From Janthinobacterium sp. GW456P (lineage in GTDB: Bacteria > Pseudomonadota > Gammaproteobacteria > Burkholderiales > Burkholderiaceae_D): a stretch of 64,000 bases of DNA. Below are positions 53,007 to 60,168 of this stretch, one piece after another (the stretch's first letter is position 1; each line of letters starts with the position of its first letter). Below the pieces are notes generated by a model that worked only from the letters and a program-made list of their open reading frames with translations, searched no databases and was not told where the DNA came from. A program made the translations under genes and the position numbers. The stretch lies in NCBI RefSeq assembly GCF_002127655.1, contig NZ_NEHB01000016.1:1-64000 (forward strand), written 5' to 3'.

Positions 53007-53019
53007 CGGAGCAGATGAT

Positions 53020-53388
53020 ATGAAACGTCTTCTCGCTGTTTTTCTTCTCTTTGTTTTGGCTACTGCCATGGCCCAATCCGCCCCCAAATGGCTATTTTCT
53101 TATCAGCCATTCAAAGGCCGCTATGCGATTTATGGCGGAAGCCTGAGCGATCCACAGCCGCCGACCAGAAAAGACAAGCGCATCGCGTTCTGGATCGACG
53201 GCAAGGCGGCGAAACAGCTATTTGATGCGATGGGCCCCGACTTGCGCAACGCGTGCGGCGTGGATGGCGAATATCGCCTGCGCCAGCGGGCGGAAGTGAG
53301 CTGCTCCTACCATCCCCGTGATGGTCATCATTGCGACTTCGGCTTTGATCTGCTGACCGGGCGCAGCATCGGCGGCTCCATATGCTGA
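53020..53388 (+). CDS. Small exported protein, candidate immunity protein 1
   Basis: 122 residues, 13 bases after the LAS peptidase. Signal peptide MKRLLAVFLLFVLATAMAQSA. Mature part FKGRYAIYGGSLSDPQPPTRKDKRIAFWIDGKAAKQLF, then four Cys (NACG, VSCSY, HHCDFGF, GGSIC) that could form two disulfides. It shares the (Y)AIYGG / GPD.(R)..C / CDFGFDL.TG.SIGG skeleton with the next gene and with the N-terminus of the chimera at 49182. Periplasmic. Placement right after a peptidoglycan-cleaving enzyme suggests it inhibits that enzyme. Confidence 0.7.
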   Translation: MKRLLAVFLLFVLATAMAQSAPKWLFSYQPFKGRYAIYGGSLSDPQPPTRKDKRIAFWIDGKAAKQLFDAMGPDLRNACGVDGEYRLRQRAEVSCSYHPRDGHHCDFGFDLLTGRSIGGSIC

Positions 53389-53768
53389 AACGCGTCAGTC
53401 TGATACTTGCCACCATGCTGTGCTTGCTGCTGGCGCATCAGGCCCGGGCCGTCTGGGAGTTTGTACAGAAGGAATTTTCAGGTTCGTACGCGATCTATGG
53501 CGCATATCTCGACGATGCCGTGGCCCCGGTTGCGGGCGATACCAAAGTCGCGTTTCGCTTGACGGGAACCGCCGCAAAAGACCTGTTCGAAGCCATCGGT
53601 CCGGATATGCGCGATGGCTGCGCCGATCCGCAAATACGCATTCGTAATCGTGACATGCTGCTGTGCCGATATCGATCAAAGGATGGCTATCGCTGTGATT
53701 TTGGGTTTGATTTGTCGACGGGCTTGAGTATTGGGGGGGCGGTGGGTGGGGCGGTGTGCGGGGAGTAA
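53382..53768 (+). CDS. Small exported protein, candidate immunity protein 2
   Basis: 128 residues; its start codon overlaps the last codons of the preceding gene by 7 bases, so it is translationally coupled. Signal peptide (MLKRVSLILATMLCLLLAHQARA). Mature part FSGSYAIYGAYLDD, KVAFRLTGTAAKDLFEAIGPDMRDGC, RCDFGFDLSTGLSIGG: clear paralogue of the 53020 product with a Gly-rich C-terminal extension. Same four-Cys frame. Candidate second immunity protein or divergent duplicate. Confidence 0.7.
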   Translation: MLKRVSLILATMLCLLLAHQARAVWEFVQKEFSGSYAIYGAYLDDAVAPVAGDTKVAFRLTGTAAKDLFEAIGPDMRDGCADPQIRIRNRDMLLCRYRSKDGYRCDFGFDLSTGLSIGGAVGGAVCGE

Positions 53769-53787
53769 TCGCAGTTTTGATTCCTGA

Positions 53788-53828
53788 GTGCTGAGGTCGT
53801 GTCCGAATAGCGGACGCGACCTCAGCAC
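53788..53828 (+). terminator. Long hairpin at the end of the 52.5-53.8 kb unit
   Basis: 18-bp stem GTGCTGAGGTCGTGTCCG / CGGACGCGACCTCAGCAC with one G-T-type mismatch and AATAG loop, 19 bases past the last stop codon. No T run. Lies exactly where base composition drops, so it may mark the edge of the foreign segment. Confidence 0.55.
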
Positions 53829-53898
53829 CAATGAAGATATAGAGGTTATGTACAAATGGAGGCACTGACCTGGTTGCATATAGTGCCTTGCTCGCATT

Positions 53899-55110
53899 CT
53901 ATTTCTTGAAATTTAGAAAAGCAATGACAGACCCTGGACCTCTCTCAGGACGACGTACCGCTTGCTCATCGGATTTTGCTATGCGTAGCGTGGCAAGATC
54001 AATTACCTCTCCTGGTGCATCAAAGTAGTTATTACGTAAACCACAAAGCTTCTGTATGTCTAGAGGGGAAAGGCCTAAATGACGCGGAAGACTCTCAGCT
54101 GGTAATATTCCCTCGTTTACCAACAACTCTACAGTACGACGCAGCAGTCGTGGTAATTCTGGATTCCATTTTTCATCTCCAGGTTCAGCCTTAGATCCCC
54201 ATCGAGCAGAGCGACGTTTAAAGAGCGCCAATTTTTCCTCATCACTTAATAATCCAAGCAAATGTAATCGCATCATCATCGCGGCTACAGATGCTCCCCA
54301 ACGTTGCTTCAGTATTAATAAGTTGTCCAAATTTGTCGGTACGCGAACTTCGCAAGAAAATTTTTCAGCAGGAAGTAATAGAGCACTAGCAAATCTATGT
54401 GCTTGCTTTTCCATTTGATTGTAGCGGTCTCGCTCATCGGCTCTAGATATATTTTTATGAAGTATTAGGTGTCCTATTTCGTGAGCGAGATCGAAGCGAC
54501 TGCGAAATCCATTAGCTTTATCTGCTGATAGAAAAATAATCGGTCGGTTCAATAATTCGCTCCAACTCGACAATCCTTCAATAGCCGATATTTCAGTTTC
54601 CTCTCTAGCCACGATAATGCCTGCACTTTCAGCAGCCAAAGCAAGATTTGGAATTGGTCCATGTCCTAGCTGCCACAGTGCCCGGCACTCATCTGCAGCA
54701 AACTCGATATCAGTATCACTAATTTGCTCGGGATCTATGAAATTTCGTTGTGGTAGATTGACCTTAGGATATTCAACATATTCACTGAGGAGTGACGCAA
54801 CTTCCTGTAGCCATTCTGTGCGTGCTTCTAACTTCGCACGAGCAGCTTTTAGGGTCGACGCATTACTGCGATATAACGGAGGGGAAATAGATTGCAATAT
54901 TGGTCGTGTAAGCCACTCTGCTTGCACGTTGAGTACAGAAGCAAGGCGATCAAATGTATGGGTTTCTGGTGATTGATCACCTTTACACCATTTTGTGACT
55001 GTCGGTGCTGCTACGCCGACGAGACTTGCTAATTGGCCCTTGGTGAGGCCACGAGCCGCAATCGCCTGTTCAAGGCGTGCAGGCTGGAGATCATTAATTC
55101 CCTTGGTCAT
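53899..55110 (-). CDS. XRE-ImmA/IrrE family protein (HTH plus metallopeptidase)
   Basis: 403 residues; start ATG 55110 (AGGAA immediately upstream; a longer 424-residue frame exists). N-terminal HTH (ARLEQAIAARGLTKGQLASLVGVAAPTVTKW), then an ImmA/IrrE zinc peptidase with H210-E-I-G-H214 (DLAHEIGHLIL) and a third-ligand region EKQAHRFASALLLP. Such proteins cleave repressors or partner regulators in mobile elements and some toxin-antitoxin or phage-control pairs. AT-rich relative to the chromosome. Overlaps the 3' end of the upstream gene by 17 bases. Confidence 0.85.
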   Translation of the reverse strand: MTKGINDLQPARLEQAIAARGLTKGQLASLVGVAAPTVTKWCKGDQSPETHTFDRLASVLNVQAEWLTRPILQSISPPLYRSNASTLKAARAKLEARTEWLQEVASLLSEYVEYPKVNLPQRNFIDPEQISDTDIEFAADECRALWQLGHGPIPNLALAAESAGIIVAREETEISAIEGLSSWSELLNRPIIFLSADKANGFRSRFDLAHEIGHLILHKNISRADERDRYNQMEKQAHRFASALLLPAEKFSCEVRVPTNLDNLLILKQRWGASVAAMMMRLHLLGLLSDEEKLALFKRRSARWGSKAEPGDEKWNPELPRLLRRTVELLVNEGILPAESLPRHLGLSPLDIQKLCGLRNNYFDAPGEVIDLATLRIAKSDEQAVRRPERGPGSVIAFLNFKK

Positions 55111-55759
55111 TTCCTGTTTGTTTCTTAGTATTTTTCTTGAGTTTTGGTTGAGCGTTATCAACTTGGGTAACAACGTTTGCTTGGTCGTAAAGACTCACAA
55201 AATCAGAAATGGTATTTATGTAAAGCCATGATTTCATGTCGGGTGCTGGTAATGCGATTTTAACTTGCGTTAACTGAGAAATTCCTTTTTCATCAATGCC
55301 ATCCATAACACCAATAATAAATATTGTTCCTCCGGCTGGTGCGAGTGCGTCAGTAAAAAAGTCACTTTGAACATAACTACGCTTAATATCATCGTTGAGT
55401 TCAGCTAGTGCTTTACGTGTAGCACTACGTCTCAGGTTTACCCACTTGTGGCCCGGCACATTGAGTCGAACAATTTTAAATATACCTGATCGCCCTATAA
55501 CTAATTGTGTTCCTTTTATTGGGGTTGGATCTGCATTTTGGGCCTCTAAAGCTTCATGGAAGGCTTCATTAATACGAAAATGCTTAATTTGACCTGCGGC
55601 GGAAGGACGGTGGCCTTTCGCAAAAGGTGAGGACTCAGTACGGCCTTTTTCATCGCCGTTATAGTAAGCATCTTCACAAGCCATAAAGATATCACGTGGA
55701 ACATGCTTCATTATGAGCTGCTCTAGCTCGCGGAGGCCAAGTGGAGGTGCTGTATTCAT
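55094..55759 (-). CDS. Protein of unknown function, partner of XRE-ImmA
   Basis: 221 residues, soluble. N-terminal GLRELEQLIMKHVPRDIFMACEDAYY, a charged middle GRTESSPFAKGHRPSAAGQIKHFRINEAFH, a regular beta/alpha core (KGTQLVIGRSGIFKIVRLNVPG; AGGTIFIIGVMDGIDEKG), and a basic disordered C-terminus (PKLKKNTKKQ). No known domain recognised. It precedes and overlaps the XRE-ImmA gene, so the two form an operon; this protein would be the candidate target or toxin. Codon use AT-rich, unlike the host. Confidence 0.65.
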   Translation of the reverse strand: MNTAPPLGLRELEQLIMKHVPRDIFMACEDAYYNGDEKGRTESSPFAKGHRPSAAGQIKHFRINEAFHEALEAQNADPTPIKGTQLVIGRSGIFKIVRLNVPGHKWVNLRRSATRKALAELNDDIKRSYVQSDFFTDALAPAGGTIFIIGVMDGIDEKGISQLTQVKIALPAPDMKSWLYINTISDFVSLYDQANVVTQVDNAQPKLKKNTKKQTGNDQGN

Positions 55760-56020
55760 GCGTCGCTCTCAAAGTTGTCTCTTGTGAAGGGAATGTTACC
55801 AGAAAAAATTTCGTGTGGAGGGCATTTTGCAAAAAAAGTTTCCGCAAACCCCGAATTTTCAGTTTTTCTTGTGATTGTGGTTTGAGCGGTTGTGGTGTTA
55901 TGTAAAGGATGCATCTGGGTACGAGGAGCAAGTCCGCCATCCGCACACAGCCTGAGCAGCTAAGGTTGTTGTTAGGAAAAACCGCTTGCGGCGCAAGAGC
56001 TAGCCAGAAGAATCGGAGAG

Positions 56021-56042
56021 GGTTGCGCTTGCAAGCGCAACC
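56021..56042. repeat. Perfect 22-bp palindrome in structured intergenic DNA
   Basis: GGTTGCGCTT-GCAAGCGCAACC-type palindrome with no loop, inside a 400-base gap (55760-56150) that also holds a GGTTTTGCGG / CCCGCAAAACC stem (about 56042-56090). No gene is supported in this gap. Confidence 0.6.
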
Positions 56043-56146
56043 CGGTTTTGCGGCGCCGAGCTGCGCTCGCCGAAGTCCCGCAAAACCCCCGCGCCCGTGC
56101 CGGACGCGGAGGCGACGCCCGCGTTCTGCATGCATGGAACAAATAA

Positions 56147-56181
56147 AAGGGCCTCCCCGCTGAAGCGGGGAAGCCCTTTTT
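56147..56181 (-). terminator. Terminator of the tRNA/tmRNA gene whose 3' end lies at 56192
   Basis: GGGC-C-TCCCCGC / GCGGGGA-A-GCCC stem with TGAA loop and A/T-rich flanks that pair further (56138-56188). On the minus strand it follows the CCA end of the tRNA fragment and has a U tract, typical of a stable-RNA terminator. Confidence 0.75.
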
Positions 56182-56191
56182 ATTTGTTCGG

Positions 56192-56216
56192 TGGTGGAGA
56201 CGGCGGGAATCGAACC
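56192..56216 (-). other. attachment-site core: 3' end of a tRNA or tmRNA gene
   Basis: On the minus strand GGTTCGATTCCCGCCGTCTC followed by CACCA: T-loop, T-stem 3' side, acceptor 3' strand and CCA. Upstream of this the T-stem and body of a tRNA are absent, so it is only a fragment. With the native terminator beyond it, this is what remains at the distal end when an element integrates into the 3' end of a tRNA or ssrA gene. The acceptor end (CGTCTCCACCA) resembles betaproteobacterial ssrA. Confidence 0.65.
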
Positions 56217-56381
56217 TACCGTAAACCCAATATTTTCGCGTATTTAACAGAATTTGCTGGCAAAATGCGGACATTGGCCTCGATGTTGTGACGAATTTTC
56301 ATAATCTGGAATGCGCCCTAGTCGTGGTGATATCGGCTTTTTTTGATATTTAGACCTGCACGTCAACCCAAGGATACCCGA

Positions 56382-57050
56382 ATGAAACCCCTCGTCCGTT
56401 ATTTTTCGAAGAAGAATGCAGATGCGTTTGTAGATAGAGGTGAAGTACTCTTCCGCGCGCTTTCTTACTTTCGAGATTATGAGGACGAGGGCGTACGTGC
56501 GGACGAACACGAAGGAACATTGATTCATCTGCCGTCGGAAGGCCTTTCGATAACCAACGTAAGTACCAAAGAAACAATTGCCTTGCCGCATCGCTTCGAG
56601 GCTACTGCGAAGGAAGAGGAGATATTTGTCTACTGCATGAGTACAGAGATTTCTTCCGATATCGCGCATCGATTTGACGCCGAGGTAGCAGTGGAAATAT
56701 TCGATCCTCTAAAATTTATTAGTCTAGTACGATCCAAACTTTCATTGAGACGGCGACTGCGTGCAGAGAAGCTCGTACATCATCAAGTTCGTTACTACGA
56801 GTGGGATGAGGCGCCGATTGTGGATTGGGCACTACCTGAGCGGATTGCTATGAGAAAGCCCAAATCATTTGAGTGGCAAAAGGAATATCGGTTTGCTGTC
56901 CCAGTTGGAGACGCCTTTCGTGTTGAAAATGTGAGTCTTAAACTTAGAGCGCCTGGTGATTTACGACTTCGGCGTGCCATGTTGCATCCTGAGTTGTTGT
57001 TAAAGCTCGGCAGCCTATCAAAAATTTGCCAGGTACATAAATTGAAGTAG
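56382..57050 (+). CDS. Passenger protein A of unknown function
   Basis: 222 residues; AAGGA seven bases before ATG 56382. Sequence: KPLVRYFSKKNADAFVDRGEVLFRALSYFRDYED, a middle with FEATAKEEEIFVYCMSTEISSDIAHRF, and EWQKEYRFAVPVGDAF. The LFRALSYFRDYEDEGVRADEHEG block is typical of a conserved but uncharacterised family found on mobile elements. Basic C-terminus. AT-rich, opposite strand to the phage genes, located between att and int: a moron-type gene, possibly anti-phage. Confidence 0.65.
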   Translation: MKPLVRYFSKKNADAFVDRGEVLFRALSYFRDYEDEGVRADEHEGTLIHLPSEGLSITNVSTKETIALPHRFEATAKEEEIFVYCMSTEISSDIAHRFDAEVAVEIFDPLKFISLVRSKLSLRRRLRAEKLVHHQVRYYEWDEAPIVDWALPERIAMRKPKSFEWQKEYRFAVPVGDAFRVENVSLKLRAPGDLRLRRAMLHPELLLKLGSLSKICQVHKLK

Positions 57051-57113
57051 GCTCTTCCATCTGCTTTCATTTCTAATCAATCATAGCCTTACACCAATAG
57101 GAGTATTCGTGTC

Positions 57114-57833
57114 ATGCAGGAATTCGACGAAACTCTGTCACGTTTCGGGCTAACAAAGCTGAAGACGAGCCTTGACCTACAGTTGAATAATTTCGGTGAT
57201 ATCGCGGTGACGCGCGATGGTGATTGGCAGCTCGGAAATGCAACAGCTAATGGAATGTTTAGATTTATTGAGCGTTGGCGGCAAAGTGAGTCAACGATAA
57301 GAGAATTGTTCGTCCCGATGGTAAGGGCTGAACAGACATTCGAAGGGCTGTCTACTGCCCGGCAGCGAGGAGAACCGCCCACATTGTCCAAAGATGCAGC
57401 GGCTTTCCATGAAGTCACTGATGCTATCATCGAAGCACAGTTGGTTTTCTCAACCCTTGCCGGTTCTATAGCTGTAATTTTAAACAGTCTTTTTTATCGT
57501 TTGAAGCTGGATGTGAATGCATCTGACGCTCAGTGGCGCCAAGCTGGCAAGCTGTTCGCTACCTTTTCCATCGGTGAAGTATTTTCGGCCGCAGCAGCGA
57601 ACTTTCGGCATTACGACGAATGGGCCGCTTCTAAATCTCTAACAGCGCAGCAGCTCAGTTCGATGAAGGTTTTATCTGGGCTACTGAACATACCTATTCA
57701 AACGGTTCATGGAGTCGCATCAATCCGAAACAACGTGTGTGGAGAAATTCTTATGCTCGTCAGTCAAGGATCAATCGACACGTTGAACGAGGTCACAGTT
57801 GGCTTTGCAAAGGCATTAGCCAAGTATGAATAG
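57114..57833 (+). CDS. Passenger protein B of unknown function
   Basis: 239 residues, GGAG 10 bases before ATG. Helical throughout: SRFGLTKLKTSLDLQLNNFGDIAVT, IERWRQSESTIRELF, a hydrophobic stretch LVFSTLAGSIAVILNSLFYRLKL that could be a buried helix or a membrane segment, and MKVLSGLLNIPIQTVHGVASI. No family recognised. Follows passenger A by 63 bases on the same strand, so the pair is probably one unit. Confidence 0.6.
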   Translation: MQEFDETLSRFGLTKLKTSLDLQLNNFGDIAVTRDGDWQLGNATANGMFRFIERWRQSESTIRELFVPMVRAEQTFEGLSTARQRGEPPTLSKDAAAFHEVTDAIIEAQLVFSTLAGSIAVILNSLFYRLKLDVNASDAQWRQAGKLFATFSIGEVFSAAAANFRHYDEWAASKSLTAQQLSSMKVLSGLLNIPIQTVHGVASIRNNVCGEILMLVSQGSIDTLNEVTVGFAKALAKYE

Positions 57834-57930
57834 TGGGTATGGGATCGAGACGTTTTGTTTACCGAAACTGAGGTGTACACTTCGTAACTCTGTCTCGGCA
57901 AGTTCTTATTGGTTGTGATGTATTTTGCAA

Positions 57931-59079
57931 CTATGGCTCTCCAAAGATTGCTTCTGCTTTTGAACCGGCTGTTTGGTCAGCATCTGGCATCCACCGTCCG
58001 TATACACGCGCAATCATTGTCCAATCCGTATGCCCCATCTGTTTTGCCACCCACATAGGGTGTTCGCCGGCCGATAGCATCATGCTGGCATAGGTGTGCC
58101 GTGTCTGATAAGGGTTGCGATACCGTACGCCAGCGTTTTGCAGAATGCCGGTCCATAGTGTCTTGCGGATTGGTTGGTCGCCCTCCCAGCGCCGTTCCAG
58201 GCGTGGATTTTGAAAGACTTCCTCGCTCTTCGCCCAGGTGAACGCCTTTTGCTCCTGCAGCGCATGCATGGCACGCTCCAGCAGCTTGACTTCACGGCGG
58301 CCGGCGCTGGTCTTGGTGCTTTCTGCAGCCTTGGAGTGCTGGGTGAGGGCTCGCGTCACCATCACCACGCCACGCACGAAATCCACGTCGGCCCAATCCA
58401 GAGCTACCAGCTCGGACGTGCGCAAGCCGGTCCAGAAAGCAAACTGCAGCAGGTTACGCCCCTGGCCGGTTGCCTGTGCCAGAATTGCAGCTTGTTCCTC
58501 TTTTGTGAACGGGTCGATATCGTCCTTCGACTGCGGCGCCTCGACTTTGGAATAGCACCAGCGCGCCAGCGGATTGACTTCTATCAGTTCGTCCTCTATC
58601 GCGTCGTCCAGCGCCTTGCGCAGCACGCTCTGGATGTTGGCCATGGTCTTGTTGGTCGCGCTCATGGGCTCCAGCTTCGCCCGCACGTCTTTCTTGCGCA
58701 GCGCCGACAGCATGATCGTCCCGAACCAGGGGATCAGCTGGCCGACGACGATCTTGCGATAGCCGTTGTACGTGCTGGCCTTGAGGTGCTTTTTCTGCCT
58801 GTCCAGCCACTTATCCAGAAACGCCTCGACGGTCTGCACGTCGCCGACCTGGTCGGCGAACTTGACCGCATTGGATGATTGCGGGAATGTGGCCGTATAG
58901 TCAAAGCTGTTGGTAGAGATCGCGTGCAGGATCGCCGCTCGATGGTTCTCGGCCCGTTTCAGGTTAGCGGAGGTGGGCTTGAGCGCGATCCTTTCCCGGC
59001 ACCTGGTGCCGCGATACATGAAGGTGATTTCGATGCTGCTTTCCGATGCAGCTTTAACACCTCGCCCGTCTCTACCCAT
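57931..59079 (-). CDS. Tyrosine-type phage integrase
   Basis: 382 residues. N-terminal Arm DNA-binding region of DUF3596 type (SSIEITFMYRGTRCRERIALKP), core-binding domain, and catalytic domain with Arg in TGLRTSELVALDW, H-x-x-R in RHTYASMML, and Tyr in IARVYGRW. It catalyses site-specific insertion at the tRNA-type att 1.7 kb away. Its first 120 bases overlap the excisionase gene, as in related P2-like prophages. Confidence 0.92.
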   Translation of the reverse strand: MGRDGRGVKAASESSIEITFMYRGTRCRERIALKPTSANLKRAENHRAAILHAISTNSFDYTATFPQSSNAVKFADQVGDVQTVEAFLDKWLDRQKKHLKASTYNGYRKIVVGQLIPWFGTIMLSALRKKDVRAKLEPMSATNKTMANIQSVLRKALDDAIEDELIEVNPLARWCYSKVEAPQSKDDIDPFTKEEQAAILAQATGQGRNLLQFAFWTGLRTSELVALDWADVDFVRGVVMVTRALTQHSKAAESTKTSAGRREVKLLERAMHALQEQKAFTWAKSEEVFQNPRLERRWEGDQPIRKTLWTGILQNAGVRYRNPYQTRHTYASMMLSAGEHPMWVAKQMGHTDWTMIARVYGRWMPDADQTAGSKAEAIFGEP

Positions 59080-59237
59080 GATTCATACCCTTTCACGTCA
59101 ATTAAAATTCGATTGTCTGGTGCCTTGATCCAGACGGCGTCCTTCGGCCAGATCCCGTCCCGGATCTTTGTTCTGATCGCGTCAGGGGTATAGCCTGATT
59201 CGCTGGAGAACTTTGGTATGGTCATATAGCGAAGCAT
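58959..59237 (-). CDS. Excisionase (Xis/AlpA-like)
   Basis: 92 residues; ATG 59237 chosen because of the strong GGAGGTAAGGA box before it. MTIPKFSSESGYTPDAIRTKIRDGIWPKDAVWIKAPDNRI is a winged-helix excisionase domain. The rest (KSPSCIAAPGAGKGS) is low-complexity and overlaps the start of the integrase gene. It should bend DNA at the att site to promote excision. Confidence 0.85.
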   Translation of the reverse strand: MLRYMTIPKFSSESGYTPDAIRTKIRDGIWPKDAVWIKAPDNRILIDVKGYESWVETGEVLKLHRKAASKSPSCIAAPGAGKGSRSSPPPLT

Positions 59238-59244
59238 TTTTTCC

Positions 59245-59514
59245 TTACCTCCGCTCAGCATCTGTCAAACATGCCTCACACGAAAAGTCGGCGGACATTT
59301 CGTACAAGTCCGATGGTTCTGCCATAACCGAACCGCAGCGGTCACATGAATGACGATGCTGGCGAAATGCCGGGCTAGTTGCCTTTGCGCGTTCCGTATT
59401 TTTGGAATATGCCCCTATCGCCAATGCGAACGCTTCTGCCTCGGTGTGCTGGGGAACTTCGACGCCTGGCTTGCGATAGTCGCGCAGTCTGCAAAATTCT
59501 TTGTATTGGTCCAT
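59245..59514 (-). CDS. Phage zinc-ribbon protein of unknown function
   Basis: 89 residues, ATG 59514. N-terminal MDQYKEFCRLRDYRKPG and a C-terminal CDRCG...CEAC pair (two CxxC, spaced about 20) that fits a zinc ribbon. Part of the compact early operon; the start of the excisionase is only 7 bases beyond its stop. Confidence 0.65.
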   Translation of the reverse strand: MDQYKEFCRLRDYRKPGVEVPQHTEAEAFALAIGAYSKNTERAKATSPAFRQHRHSCDRCGSVMAEPSDLYEMSADFSCEACLTDAERR

Positions 59515-59519
59515 TTTCT

Positions 59520-59726
59520 TTATGGCCTTACCAGAGCGGACAAAGGAACAGCACAGAACATACCCGGCCATTGGTGGTCCAGCTCCACCCAGGCGTGCAG
59601 TTCGCCGTTGCCTACGTCGCGGCGCAGCGCGTTGACGGTGCCTGCCTGGTAGCCCTCATCGGTATCGAACGTTACGCGGTCGCCCAGGGCGATTTGCCGC
59701 GGTGAATTGGCCAGGGTGTTCAGCAT
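59520..59726 (-). CDS. Small phage early protein with duplicated N-terminus
   Basis: 68 residues. Its first 24 residues (MLNTLANSPRQIALGDRVT and FDTDE) match the N-terminus of the next gene upstream almost exactly, after which the two differ (GYQAGTVNALRRDVGN here). GGAAG before the ATG. The C-terminal half resembles a small beta-barrel (HAWVELDHQWPG). Confidence 0.65.
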   Translation of the reverse strand: MLNTLANSPRQIALGDRVTFDTDEGYQAGTVNALRRDVGNGELHAWVELDHQWPGMFCAVPLSALVRP

Positions 59727-59727
59727 T
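59657..59727. repeat. Direct repeat copy 1 (5' ends of adjacent early genes)
   Basis: A 71-base unit nearly identical to 59955-60025, covering the first 24 codons of each gene. Confidence 0.8.
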
Positions 59728-60022
59728 GCAGGCTTCCTTTCAGCTTTTGGGTGTACAGAATGTTCAAGGTGATGTCGATCTGATGGATTTCTGCATGTGC
59801 GGCAGACACATCTGCCTGGTACACGCCTGTTTTCCGGATTCCACACATGTTGGTCAGCATTTGTTCGATGAGTCCCTCCTTGCGCTGGAGCGCCATACGG
59901 CGCTTCTCGTGCAAGTACCGCAGCTCGTTGGCGATCTCTGCGGGATCGCTTTCGTCGGTATCGAATGTCACGCGGTCGCCCAGGGCGATTTGCCGCGGTG
60001 AATCGGTCAGGGTGTTCAGCAT
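59720..60022 (-). CDS. Small phage early protein, partner of the duplicated N-terminus
   Basis: 100 residues. N-terminus MLNTLTDSPRQIALGDRVT as in the next gene downstream, then a long helical part (PAEIANELRYLHEKRRMALQRKEGLIEQ; AHAEIHQIDITLNILY). Start overlaps the stop of the 50-residue protein upstream. Likely a coiled-coil protein; unknown function. Confidence 0.65.
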   Translation of the reverse strand: MLNTLTDSPRQIALGDRVTFDTDESDPAEIANELRYLHEKRRMALQRKEGLIEQMLTNMCGIRKTGVYQADVSAAHAEIHQIDITLNILYTQKLKGSLQC

Positions 60023-60025
60023 TGC
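59955..60025. repeat. Direct repeat copy 2 (5' ends of adjacent early genes)
   Basis: See 59657-59727. The two copies are in the same orientation, 298 bases apart. Confidence 0.8.
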
Positions 60026-60168
60026 GGTGCTCCTTTCAATTTGGCGGTAACGCCGCACACGCCGAAGTGGTCGAGGGCGGCCTGGATTGCGTCGCCGCTG
60101 GAAGCGGCAATCGCGGCGTATTCAAAGCGTTCGGTTTGCGTGCGAACGGTCACGGAAAAGGTACTCAT
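60016..60168 (-). CDS. 50-residue phage early protein
   Basis: ATG 60168 overlaps the stop of the replication gene (ATGA), so it is translationally coupled. STFSVTVRTQTERFEYAAIAASSGDAIQAALDHFG: a compact beta-beta-alpha peptide like small ribbon-type phage proteins. Function unknown. Confidence 0.6.
   Translation of the reverse strand: MSTFSVTVRTQTERFEYAAIAASSGDAIQAALDHFGVCGVTAKLKGAPQC

Noticed and set aside
56192-56280. A complete tRNA gene
   Set aside because: Only the last 25 nt fit; there is no D-arm, anticodon arm or 5' acceptor strand at higher coordinates.
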